NCBI RefSeq assembly: GCF_003722335.1
Contig: NZ_CP026100.1
Span: 4,810,001 to 4,874,000, forward strand
Direction of reading: 5' to 3'
DNA: 64,000 bases
DNA from: Caulobacter flavus
GTDB lineage: Bacteria; Pseudomonadota; Alphaproteobacteria; Caulobacterales; Caulobacteraceae
This document shows positions 33,702 through 41,953 of this stretch, piece after piece (the stretch's first letter is position 1; each line of letters starts with the position of its first letter). Both the position numbers and the translations under genes were made by a program. The notes beneath the pieces are model-generated. The model was given only the letters and a program-made list of their open reading frames with translations, was not told the origin of the DNA and did no database searches.

Positions 33702-35651
33702 TCAAGCCGGTTCGAAACGGATGGCCTGACCGCCGGCGGCGTTGAGCTGCAGGCGCAGGCGCGTCCTGGCGTCGACGATCTGGCGTTCGATCACCACGCG
33801 AGTGCGATTGGCCGGCCGGGCCAGATCGCCGTCCTTGTAGCGCAGCGCCGTCCAGCGCCCCTGCCCCAGGAAACCAAGGTCGAGATCCAGGCGCCGCTCC
33901 ATCTCGTTGGTCAGCGCGCCGAGATACCAGGCTTGGCCCTTGCGGCGCGCGACGACCACGTAATCGCCAAGCTCGCCGGCGATCGCGCGGGTCTCGTCCC
34001 AGGTCGTCGGGCAGGCGTCGAACCACTCCAGCTCCGGCCAGGCCTTGTCCGCGTACTTCTCGGGCTTGTCGTACCAGTAGAGCAGCGTCAGCGGGCTGTA
34101 GCAGGTCACGGCCAGGGCCAGCTGGTGGGCGTTGGTGGTCTGGTTGCGCTCCTGAGCGTAGCAGATGGTGTAGTCGATCGGTCCGGCGATCGGCCGCGTG
34201 AAGGCCAGGTTCACATGGTGGCGCGCGGCTGGAAACTGCTCGTTGCCCTTCACGCCCTCCAGGGTGAGATAGTTGGGCAGGGTCCGCTCCAGGCCAGCCG
34301 GCCGCAGGTTGTCGTGCAGGTTCACGACCATGCCGTGCTCGCCGAAGGCCCGGACGACCTTGGTGATGAAGTCGACGTCGGACTGCCGGCCCTCCCACAT
34401 GAAACCCAGCTTCACGCCGGCCAGGCCCCAGCGCTGGTAAAGACGGCACATCTGCGCCAGCGCCTTGGTCACCGCGACACGGTCGATATAGACGAGCACG
34501 CCGATGTCGCGGTCCTTGGCGTAGTCGATGACCCGCTGCAGGTCCAAGGCGGCGATCGGCGCGGTGGGATCGGAGGCGTCGGTCCCGTCGCCGTACCAGT
34601 GGGCGTCGAACAGCACGTAGCGGATGTTGCGCTTCTGGGCGAAGTCGACCGCCTTCAGCGAGGCCTCCGTCGAGTAGGGCTTCATGATCCGGAAGGCGCG
34701 CCCTGGCTTGACCCACGACACGTCGCCCAGCTGGTTCGGCGTCGCCAGGGTCGGAACCACGTGGTGCAGCTCGATCAGGCCCTTGGCGCTGTCGGCCGCC
34801 AGCAGTACGCGCCAGGGCGTCTTCTGGCCGACCTCGATCTCGAAGGTGGGCTCTTCGGGCGTGTCGTCCTCGCCGCCCCAGCCGGTCGCGCGGCCGGGAT
34901 AGCGCATCAGATAGGTGACGAGCCCGCCCTGCTCGTGGGCGCGGACCATGCAGCGCGGATAGTGCAGCCGATCGGACTCGGCCATGAAGCCGAAGACGCC
35001 GTTGCCCAGATCCACGGTGACCGGCAAGTCGGCGTAGGGGCCCTTGTCGGACGATCCGGTCAGGTCGGGATGCTCCAGCGGCGCCAGGCCCGCCTGGGTG
35101 GAGACATGGATGTCGCCCTCGTCGCGGCTGGCGTAGAGGCGCGCGGCCTCAGGGAAGCGGAAGCGGGTGCGCTCGCCCATCAGGGCCAGCCTCTGGCCCT
35201 TCGACAGGCCGGTAAGGGCGTAGCGCACGGCCGCCGCGCCGTTCAGCACGCGCAGCACGATGTCGAAGCGGACGCCGGCCTTGGCGTCGACCATGTGCAG
35301 GGTGAGCTGCCGGCCCGACTGATCGTAGCGCGACGACTGGCCGAACACCGGCCGCCAGTCGCCCTCGAAGCTTTCCGGCGTCACGCCGGCGACCCTGGCT
35401 CCCTCGCCCAGCAGCCGGCCCTCGGCCAGCCAGAGGCCCAGCTCCGAGGGCAGCAGCAGCGGCTTGCCGTCATAGGTTGCGCTCCATTTCGGCGCGACGC
35501 CCGAAACGTCCAGGACCGCCTTCAGCCGACCATCCGGCGAGGCGACGGCATGGACCCGGGCGCCTTGCGCCGCGGCAGCCTTGGTCGCCGCGCCGGTCGT
35601 GGCTCCGGACGCCATCGCCAGCGCGACCATGTCTCGACGTGTGGGCTTCAT
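33702..35651 (-). CDS. GH97-family alpha-glycoside hydrolase, Tat-type signal
   Basis: A 649-residue exported enzyme with a twin-arginine-like leader (TRRDMVALAMA). The three GH97 parts are visible: N-terminal beta-supersandwich (about 30-285), TIM barrel (about 290-550, with PYSTEASLKAVDFAQKRNI, VLFDAHWYGDG and GVLVYIDRVAVTKALAQM), and a C-terminal beta-sandwich (from about 560). In retaining GH97 members an aspartate nucleophile follows GxK in a GVKVDFM-type strand; here the strand reads GVKLGFMWEGRQ with glycine, which suggests the inverting (SusB-like) subgroup. EGVKGNE is also conserved. A perfect operator is 56 nt upstream of the ATG. It probably trims alpha-linked side sugars of the locus glycan. 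Confidence 0.88.
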   Translation of the reverse strand: MKPTRRDMVALAMASGATTGAATKAAAAQGARVHAVASPDGRLKAVLDVSGVAPKWSATYDGKPLLLPSELGLWLAEGRLLGEGARVAGVTPESFEGDWRPVFGQSSRYDQSGRQLTLHMVDAKAGVRFDIVLRVLNGAAAVRYALTGLSKGQRLALMGERTRFRFPEAARLYASRDEGDIHVSTQAGLAPLEHPDLTGSSDKGPYADLPVTVDLGNGVFGFMAESDRLHYPRCMVRAHEQGGLVTYLMRYPGRATGWGGEDDTPEEPTFEIEVGQKTPWRVLLAADSAKGLIELHHVVPTLATPNQLGDVSWVKPGRAFRIMKPYSTEASLKAVDFAQKRNIRYVLFDAHWYGDGTDASDPTAPIAALDLQRVIDYAKDRDIGVLVYIDRVAVTKALAQMCRLYQRWGLAGVKLGFMWEGRQSDVDFITKVVRAFGEHGMVVNLHDNLRPAGLERTLPNYLTLEGVKGNEQFPAARHHVNLAFTRPIAGPIDYTICYAQERNQTTNAHQLALAVTCYSPLTLLYWYDKPEKYADKAWPELEWFDACPTTWDETRAIAGELGDYVVVARRKGQAWYLGALTNEMERRLDLDLGFLGQGRWTALRYKDGDLARPANRTRVVIERQIVDARTRLRLQLNAAGGQAIRFEPA

Positions 35652-35706
35652 GGCGTCGCCTCCCCTTTTTGATCGCCTTATCGATTTGAGGGCAGGCTAC
35701 ACACAA

Positions 35707-35720
35707 TGATATCGATATCA
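35707..35720. promoter_or_regulatory. LacI-type operator, copy 8 (perfect palindrome)
   Basis: TGATATCGATATCA, 56 nt upstream of the minus-strand GH97 start. It is the right-most copy in the window and marks the edge of the polysaccharide locus. Confidence 0.8.
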
Positions 35721-35747
35721 AGTTCAAGTCGACCAACGGCGGCGCGA

Positions 35748-35790
35748 CCTCGTCCCTGATCCGGAAACTGCGTCCGGATCAGGGACGAGG
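35748..35790 (-). terminator. Perfect 18-bp hairpin after the coiled-coil operon
   Basis: Arms 35748-35765 (starting CCTCGTCCCTGATCCGGA) and 35773-35790 are exactly complementary over 18 bp with a 7-nt loop. It lies 12 nt beyond the stop of the 630-residue coiled-coil protein and upstream of the GH97 operator. No T-tract follows on either strand, so termination is likely but not certain; it would also insulate the neighbouring GH97 promoter from read-through. Confidence 0.55.
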
Positions 35791-35802
35791 CCGATCGGGC
35801 CG

Positions 35803-37695
35803 TCAGGCCGCGGCGGGGTCCGATCCCGCCGCGTCGTCGCGCAGCATCTTGCGATACTCGCCCAGGTCCAGGAGGCGGGCGTTGGCCGCCGCCTGACGGT
35901 CGGCGGAGATCTTGGTCAGCAATGCGGCGGCCTCGGCGAGATAGGCTGTGAGCTTGTCGCCGGTGATGTATTGGCCGGCCAGGCCGTTCAGCTTCGTGAA
36001 GCCGTCGGCGAAGCTGTTGTTGAAGGCCTCGGAGACCACGCCCACCGCACGCCATTCGCCAGCCTGGCGGATAAAGAACTCGTCGGTCGAGCGCAGCAGC
36101 CGCTCGAGGCTGCTCTTGCCGATCACGCCGCGATTGACCAGGCCCTCGACCACCGTGACCTCGATCCGGGCCTCCTCGGCGACCCGCGCCATGAACTGGA
36201 CGAACGAATTAAAGAAGCTGGCGATCTCCTCGATGATCTCCTTCGTCCGCTTCAAGGCGCTGATGCTGAGGTTCAGCGACTGGACCGCCAGCTTGATGGT
36301 CTCTTCCTGAGAGAGCTTGCCCTTCAGCAGCGCATTGATCTTGACCAGCTTGGCTGCCTGCTCGCGGCGTTCGCGCTCGTAGGCCTCGGCCTTGTCCAGC
36401 ATTTTCATCTGGATCTCGCGAAGGCCGGCGGCTTCGTCCTTCTGGTCCTGCGACAGCTCGCCAAGGCCTTGGGCCAGGGCGGTGAGCGAGGCCTGCAGCC
36501 CCGACAGCGCGCCGACCAGCCCGACCACCTTGCTCTCGTCCTCCGACAAGGTCTGCTTGGCGTCCTTCAGCCGCTCCTTGACGCCCTTGACCTCTTCGTT
36601 GTCCTCCGGCTGGGCGATGGTCTCCTTGGCGCTTCCGGCCTCGACCGGCTTGCCGGCGGCTTCCTGCGCCGTGGTGAGGTCCTTTCGCAGCCCGGCGACC
36701 TTGCTCTTGCTTTCGGTCACCTTCTTCTCGGCGAGCACGAGATCCTTCTTCTTGGCGGCGATCTCGGACTTGGTCTTGAGGACTTCGCTGGTGGAGTCCG
36801 GCGCGGGCTTTTCCTCGAGCTTTCCGGCCTGGGTGATCGACTTCATGGTCGAGGCGGCGATCACCGACGCGCCGCCCGTGGCGCCGGCGCCCAGCGCCAT
36901 GGCGATCGGCGGCAGGGCCGCGGCCACCACCTGGGCGCCGATCTTGATGATCTGCAGCACGAAGGCCCGCTCCTCGGCGGTCGTGGCGCGCTGCTCGTAG
37001 GCCCGGGCCTTGGCCTCGAACTTCTGGACCTCGTCCTGCAGGTCCTTGACCAGCGACTCCACCTGGTCGCGGTCGGCCTCGGCCTCGTTGATCTCCGCGA
37101 GGATCGCCTTCTGGTCGGCCAGGCGGCTGGCGAGCACCTTCTCGCTGCTGTGCGTGGCGGCCGCGGTGTCGGTGATGATGTCGTCATAGCTGGTGGCGAT
37201 CGACCCCAGCTTGCCCCGGATCTCGGTCGCCTTGGCCTTGATGTCGGTGGCGGTCTGCAGCAGGTCCTGGGTCAGGAAGGCCTTCACGCTGTCGACGCCG
37301 CCGTCTTCCTTGGCGTCCAGCCAGCCGGGCAAGGCGATGTCCAGGAAGGTGATCACGTCGTCGGCGGCCCCCATGGCCTCGGCCATCACCAGCTGGCTGG
37401 TGCGCTGGGCCCGCAGCAGGCGGTCCATGATCTTGGAGATCTTGACGCGGATGTCGCCCTCTTCCTGGGGCGTGGTGTTGTAGGCGATGTAGAGCAGGTC
37501 GACGGCGTTGTCGGTGTCGGTCTTGGCCCGCCGGACGTCGTACTTGCCCTCGATCTTGGCGACGTAGTGCTTGACGATCGGCGCGCCGCGCTCGGGCAGT
37601 TCCAGCGGATCCTGGGCGCGAAGCGTCTTCACCTCGTCCTCGATCGCCTTGGCGAGCCGGTCGGCGCTGCTTTCAAAGGGGACGGTGTCGGGCAT
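35803..37695 (-). CDS. Long coiled-coil protein with central hydrophobic segment, unknown family
   Basis: A 630-residue protein without signal peptide; I do not recognise the family. Residues 1-180 are helical. A coiled coil at about 183-243 is followed by an uncharged hydrophobic, glycine/alanine-rich stretch at about 245-282 (FVLQIIKIGAQVVAAALPPI continuing to GATGGASVIAA), long enough for a membrane hairpin. More coiled coil, rich in K/E, covers about 305-455, and helices continue to residue 630. A hydrophobic tongue between long helices is the architecture of alpha-helical pore-forming toxins (ClyA, Hbl/Nhe, XaxA/YaxA). The gene is 35 nt downstream of another coiled-coil gene with a strong AGGAGGG site. 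Other possibilities are a structural filament or a membrane-remodelling protein. Confidence 0.8.
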   Translation of the reverse strand: MPDTVPFESSADRLAKAIEDEVKTLRAQDPLELPERGAPIVKHYVAKIEGKYDVRRAKTDTDNAVDLLYIAYNTTPQEEGDIRVKISKIMDRLLRAQRTSQLVMAEAMGAADDVITFLDIALPGWLDAKEDGGVDSVKAFLTQDLLQTATDIKAKATEIRGKLGSIATSYDDIITDTAAATHSSEKVLASRLADQKAILAEINEAEADRDQVESLVKDLQDEVQKFEAKARAYEQRATTAEERAFVLQIIKIGAQVVAAALPPIAMALGAGATGGASVIAASTMKSITQAGKLEEKPAPDSTSEVLKTKSEIAAKKKDLVLAEKKVTESKSKVAGLRKDLTTAQEAAGKPVEAGSAKETIAQPEDNEEVKGVKERLKDAKQTLSEDESKVVGLVGALSGLQASLTALAQGLGELSQDQKDEAAGLREIQMKMLDKAEAYERERREQAAKLVKINALLKGKLSQEETIKLAVQSLNLSISALKRTKEIIEEIASFFNSFVQFMARVAEEARIEVTVVEGLVNRGVIGKSSLERLLRSTDEFFIRQAGEWRAVGVVSEAFNNSFADGFTKLNGLAGQYITGDKLTAYLAEAAALLTKISADRQAAANARLLDLGEYRKMLRDDAAGSDPAAA

Positions 37696-37730
37696 GATTT
37701 CCCTCCTGGTCGGGACTTGGCTTTTCGAAA

Positions 37731-38696
37731 TTATTTGAGGCAGGCCGTGAGCTGCTGCGGCGTGAGGACCGCCCGGGTCTGGTCGGACAGGGCGTCAGAC
37801 TTCGTACGGACGCCGTCGACCCTGGCGGCCAGGGCCTTCACCAGCCGCCCGGTGCGCGCGCGGCCATCGGCGGTGTCGACGCGCCGGGCGTCGCCCAGGG
37901 CGCTGGCGAACTCGTTGAGCAGCTGGGTGTTGCGCAGGACTTCCGGCCGCAGGAGCGCCAGCGCGGCCTGCAGCCGACTGATGGACGCCTCCGCTACGTT
38001 GATCTGGTCGGTGGTCTGAACGGCGTCGGCCTCGGCCGCGGTCAGCTGGGTCTGGCTTTCGTCGTAGCGCTTGACGGCCGCCTCCATGCCGGCAACGGCG
38101 TCGTTGACCTGCTTCTCGGCGGGGCCGATCAAGGGATCGATGTTGCGGATCTGGCCGGTCAGCTGGGCGATCTCCACCGAGACGTCGCACAGGAAGCCCA
38201 GGATGCCCCACTTGTCCTTGCAGAAACGTACGGCCTCTTCCTTGGCGGCCTTGTAGGCCTTCAGCTGATCGAGGTCGGCTCTCAGCGCGCTAAGGCGCTT
38301 GTTGGCGTCGTTGTATTGAGCGAGGAAGCCGTCGTACTCGACGCGTCGCTGGGCCAGCGTGCTCTCCAGCTCCCGCTTGTGGGCGACCAACTGGCCCAGG
38401 CGCAGCTGATCGGCGTCGCGTTCGGCGACCAGCGTCGCGTCCTGGCGCTCCAAGCACGCGACGCGTTCGGCGATGCCGGCCTGCGTGGTGCGCGCGCCTT
38501 CCAGCTTCTGCTCGAACGCGGTGATCGCCGCTGGCGTCAGGATGTCGTCGCGGGCGAAGGCGGCGGCGGAGCCGATCCCGAGGGAGAGCGTCAGCGACGC
38601 GGCAAGCACCGTCATCACATGGCGGACGAGCCCCTGCCCCCTGCCCTCGCCAGCTTTTCTCGCAGGCGGCCTTTCGCCGCGTGACGGCCAAGCCAT
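37731..38696 (-). CDS. Exported antiparallel coiled-coil protein, unknown family
   Basis: A 321-residue protein with an arginine-rich N-region and hydrophobic export signal (VMTVLAASLTLSLGIGSAAAFA, about residues 27-48). Two long helical arms (about 58-158 and 173-262) flank a short hydrophobic tip, CKDKWGILGFLCDV at 159-172, whose two cysteines (C159, C170) could form a disulfide; C81 and C319 are the other cysteines. The ATG at 38696 follows GGGGGAA; a shorter start at 38615 would trim the basic leader. It is the first gene of a two-gene operon with the 630-residue coiled-coil protein. I do not recognise the family; a partner subunit of a bipartite membrane-active complex is a plausible reading. 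Confidence 0.75.
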   Translation of the reverse strand: MAWPSRGERPPARKAGEGRGQGLVRHVMTVLAASLTLSLGIGSAAAFARDDILTPAAITAFEQKLEGARTTQAGIAERVACLERQDATLVAERDADQLRLGQLVAHKRELESTLAQRRVEYDGFLAQYNDANKRLSALRADLDQLKAYKAAKEEAVRFCKDKWGILGFLCDVSVEIAQLTGQIRNIDPLIGPAEKQVNDAVAGMEAAVKRYDESQTQLTAAEADAVQTTDQINVAEASISRLQAALALLRPEVLRNTQLLNEFASALGDARRVDTADGRARTGRLVKALAARVDGVRTKSDALSDQTRAVLTPQQLTACLK

Positions 38697-38824
38697 GACT
38701 TCCCCCGGATCAGACGCCCCCCGTGCGCGGCGTCAAAATCGCCGTAAAATTGATCCTGGGCAACTCACCCTGATAGAGGGAAATTTGTGAAAATAGTCAC
38801 CTTCGGCGTCTGGCGCGGCCGAAG

Positions 38825-38850
38825 CGCGCGGCGACCCGCAGGTCGCCGCG
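38825..38850 (-). terminator. Hairpin downstream of the HasR-like receptor gene
   Basis: A perfect 11-bp stem (38825-38835 GCGCGGCGACC with 38840-38850) and 4-nt loop lies 10 nt past the receptor stop on the minus strand. There is no T-tract. The remaining part of 38697-38860 is presumably the promoter region of the coiled-coil operon. Confidence 0.5.
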
Positions 38851-38860
38851 CACGTAAGGA

Positions 38861-41800
38861 TCAATAGCGCCAGGTCAGGGCCAGGCGCAGGGTGCGGCCC
38901 GGCGCCGGAACCACTGCCAGCGACAGCGGGTCGAGGTAGTACTCGTCCCCCACGTTGTCGAGATTGGCGTCCAGGGTCACCTGTTCGGTCACCTTGTAGG
39001 TGGCGAAGAGGTCGTAGACCGTAGCCTTGCGATAGAGCTGCTGGATCGCCGACAGGCCGACGTTCCATTCCTTGTCCAGCTTGCTGATCGGTCCCGAGTT
39101 GGCGACCATCCGCCCGCCCACGATCAGGCGATCCTGGAACAGCCGCGTGCCCGCCGTCAGGTTGACGTTATACTTCGGCGGGTTCTGGGTGTTGGTGTAG
39201 GAGCCCTCGAAACCGCCCGCCACGCAGTCGGGCGTGTTGATCAGCTCGTCGATCCCGCGCTGCTGGCCATAGGCCCGGCGCTCGGCCGCGATGTCGGGCG
39301 CGCAGGTCTCGGCCTTGAAGTAGCGGTGGGCCGATAGTTCGGCGAACACCCGGCCCATGTCGTACGAGCCCTGCAGTTCCACGCCCTCGACATTGAAGCT
39401 GTCGACGTTGCGGATCAGGCCGGCCGACAGGGTGCGGTAGTCGCGGGTGATCAGGTCGCGGATGCGCGTGTCGAAATAGGCGACCTTCAGCGCGCCGCGG
39501 TCGCCGGTCTTCCACAGATCCCGCTGCAGGATGCTGGCGCCGACTTCCCAGCTCTTGCTGCGCTCGGGCTTGAGATCGTTGGTCGGCTTGGCGGCCGTGA
39601 ACAGGCCCAGCGTCGACTCGAACAGGCTCGGCAGCTTCACGCCCTCGGCGTACTTCACGTAGACGAGGCTGTTCTGCGTCGGCTTGTAGCTGGCGCTGAC
39701 CGTGGGCATGAACGCGTCGGCCTTACGCCGGATCGGCTTAGACCAGGTCCAGGACGTCGGCCCTTCCAGGTCCTCGGCCGCGTCGGCGCGATAGGTTGTC
39801 CAGCCCTTGATGTCGCCCACCGTGCCCTTTTCGTAGGGCGAGGCGAACAGCGAGGCCTCAGTGAAATTGCCCTGCGCGTCCGGGAACCAGTAGACGCGCG
39901 CGACGCTGGTCAGCGCGCCCGGCCGGGTCGGGTTGGGCATGTAGAAGGTGGTGTCGCGGTAGCGGCCGGTCACCTCGTAGGGCCCTTCGGTTGCCGTGCG
40001 GTTGCGGTCGCGGATGTCGATGCGGTTGAAGCGCCCGCCGGCGGTCAGCTCCCACTGGTCGTTCGGCGCCCAGGTGACCGAGCCGACGAGGCTGTATTCC
40101 TTGCGCTCGGCGTTGCGCAGATAGCGGTTGTTGCGCAGGTCCTCCTCGAGGATCGGCGAGTTGGGACCGGGCTTGATGTCCTCGCTGGTGAACGAGCCCC
40201 CGTAGGTGAAGTCCAGCCGGCCAAGCCCCGTGAACACGCGCGAGGTGTTGGTCACGTCGCCGCCGAAACGCTCGATGCTCAGCTCGTTCCAGTAGGCGTC
40301 GCGATAGCCGTCCTCGGTATTGAAGGTCGGGCCGTCGTACCACTGGGTCGGACGGTCGAGGAACCACGGTGTGACGCCGGTCAGGCCGTTGTAGGCCAGA
40401 CTCTCGGCCTTGGTGAGCCAGAGGTTGGCCTTCAGGTCGATCAGGTCGTTGGCCGGCCGATAGCGATAGCGCAGATTGTAGGCGTCCAGGTCCATGTGGC
40501 CGAGCGCCCATTGCGGCACGCGCTCGCGGTTCACGCGGATGATCTGCGAGGCCATGATCTCGCCCTGGCGGCCGTCGAAATGGCGGTAGCCGGCTTCGAG
40601 CACCTGGTCGTCACTGATCTTCCAGGTCCCCTTCAGCAGGAACGATTCCGAGCTGTTGGAGGTGTTGAAGACCTCGGTCTTGGCCGGGTTCAGGGTCGCC
40701 AGCAGGCCGCGGCCGGTCGGGAAGTTCTCGTAGCCCTCCGAGCCCGAAAAGTAGTTGCCGTTCTCGCGCTTGGCGTAGGCGGCCACCAGGTCGAACCGAT
40801 CCCAGCTCTTGGCCACCGCGAGGTTGTAGAAGTGGCTGCCGGGACGGGTGATGTCGTTGCGGCTGGGGTTCTGGAAGGCGCTCCAGGCCGGCAGATCCTT
40901 TGTGCTGGCGTCCGAGATCCCGGCCCGCACGCGCATGCCGAAGTCCTTGCCGGCGCGCAGGATGTCGGCCGCCTTGAGGGTGTCCATGACCACCACGCCG
41001 CCGATGCCGCCCGAGGCGTTGGCCTCCAGGCTGGGGCCCTTGGTGATGCTGACGCTGCTGATCAGGTCGGGGTCGAGATAGTTGCGCTGCGACTGGCCCG
41101 CATAGCCGCGATAGGTGTCGATGGTCGACTGGCCGCCGTCGATGACGACCGGGATGCGCCCCTGCCCTTGCACGCCGCGGATGTTGAGATCCAGCGCGTT
41201 GGCCGAGCGCGGATCGCCGGCCGTCACCCCGGCCACGCCCTTGACGATGTCGGCGACCGACGTACCGCGAAATCGCTCCAGCGTCTCGCGGGGGATGTAG
41301 GCCGACGAACGGGCCTTCGAATAGACGGCGTCGGCGCGGGCATCGTCGCCTTCCTCGTCGGCGAACGGCGCGCCGGACTGGCCGCCCTGGCCGGCGGACG
41401 CGGCGTCGCCCTGCACGCGAAGGGCGCCCAGCTGCGTGGCCCCTTCGGCGGTCGGCGCCGGCGAAAGGGTCAGGACGTCGCCCTGGATGCGGTAGGTCAG
41501 TCCGGTGCCGGCCAGCAGGCGACTGACCGCCTCGGCCGCCGACAGGCGACCCGAAACCGCGCCGGAGACACGCCCCCGTGCGAGGGCGGCCGGAACGCTG
41601 ACCTGCAGGCCCGACTGACGGCCGAAGGCGGTCAGGGCCGAGGGCAGCGGCTGGGCAGGAATGTCATAGGCGCGCTGGGCGCTTTCCTGGGCGGCGGCGG
41701 GCATGGCCACGCCCGCCCCGGCCAGCGCCGTCGTCAACATCAGCGCCGCGGCCAGCGCCGCTCGCCCGCCGCCCGTACGCACCCGATTGGAAAACCCCAC
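38861..41800 (-). CDS. HasR-like TonB-dependent receptor with STN domain, probable heme receptor
   Basis: A 979-residue outer-membrane receptor. The signal peptide ends near AMPAAAQE (residue 39). An STN domain follows (about 43-115: AYDIPAQPLPSALTAFGRQSGLQV ... LLAGTGLTYRIQGDVLTL), then a plug with FRGTSVADIVKGVAGVTAGD and SVSITKGPSLEANASGGIGG, and a barrel ending RTLRLALTWRY. The GTG at 41800 is preceded by GGAG at a 6-nt spacing. Context points to heme: it is downstream of a sigma/FecR pair and neighbours a heme oxygenase and a TonB-like gene, an arrangement like the Has systems. No hemophore (HasA) gene is in the window. Confidence 0.88.
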   Translation of the reverse strand: MGFSNRVRTGGGRAALAAALMLTTALAGAGVAMPAAAQESAQRAYDIPAQPLPSALTAFGRQSGLQVSVPAALARGRVSGAVSGRLSAAEAVSRLLAGTGLTYRIQGDVLTLSPAPTAEGATQLGALRVQGDAASAGQGGQSGAPFADEEGDDARADAVYSKARSSAYIPRETLERFRGTSVADIVKGVAGVTAGDPRSANALDLNIRGVQGQGRIPVVIDGGQSTIDTYRGYAGQSQRNYLDPDLISSVSITKGPSLEANASGGIGGVVVMDTLKAADILRAGKDFGMRVRAGISDASTKDLPAWSAFQNPSRNDITRPGSHFYNLAVAKSWDRFDLVAAYAKRENGNYFSGSEGYENFPTGRGLLATLNPAKTEVFNTSNSSESFLLKGTWKISDDQVLEAGYRHFDGRQGEIMASQIIRVNRERVPQWALGHMDLDAYNLRYRYRPANDLIDLKANLWLTKAESLAYNGLTGVTPWFLDRPTQWYDGPTFNTEDGYRDAYWNELSIERFGGDVTNTSRVFTGLGRLDFTYGGSFTSEDIKPGPNSPILEEDLRNNRYLRNAERKEYSLVGSVTWAPNDQWELTAGGRFNRIDIRDRNRTATEGPYEVTGRYRDTTFYMPNPTRPGALTSVARVYWFPDAQGNFTEASLFASPYEKGTVGDIKGWTTYRADAAEDLEGPTSWTWSKPIRRKADAFMPTVSASYKPTQNSLVYVKYAEGVKLPSLFESTLGLFTAAKPTNDLKPERSKSWEVGASILQRDLWKTGDRGALKVAYFDTRIRDLITRDYRTLSAGLIRNVDSFNVEGVELQGSYDMGRVFAELSAHRYFKAETCAPDIAAERRAYGQQRGIDELINTPDCVAGGFEGSYTNTQNPPKYNVNLTAGTRLFQDRLIVGGRMVANSGPISKLDKEWNVGLSAIQQLYRKATVYDLFATYKVTEQVTLDANLDNVGDEYYLDPLSLAVVPAPGRTLRLALTWRY

Positions 41801-41953
41801 GACCGTCTCCGAACTTACGAAAAACTATAGATTGCGACGCATGTGCAATCCGTTCTTCCCAATCGACGGCGCAGGCCGGGCTTTTTCCGAAAAAAAGTTC
41901 GAAAGACCCGTCGGCGATTGGATTTTCCAACGGCGCCAGCACGTTGCGGGACT

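Noticed and set aside
33560..33745. Small 61-codon plus-strand open frame between GH43 and GH97
   Set aside because: It begins inside the putative promoter, has no ribosome site and reads through the strong terminator, so an RNA gene or untranslated region is more likely.
41830..41850. GATTGC-9-GCAATC inverted repeat upstream of the HasR-like receptor, considered as an operator
   Set aside because: Only 6-bp arms, no second copy and no match to Fur; it could be chance.
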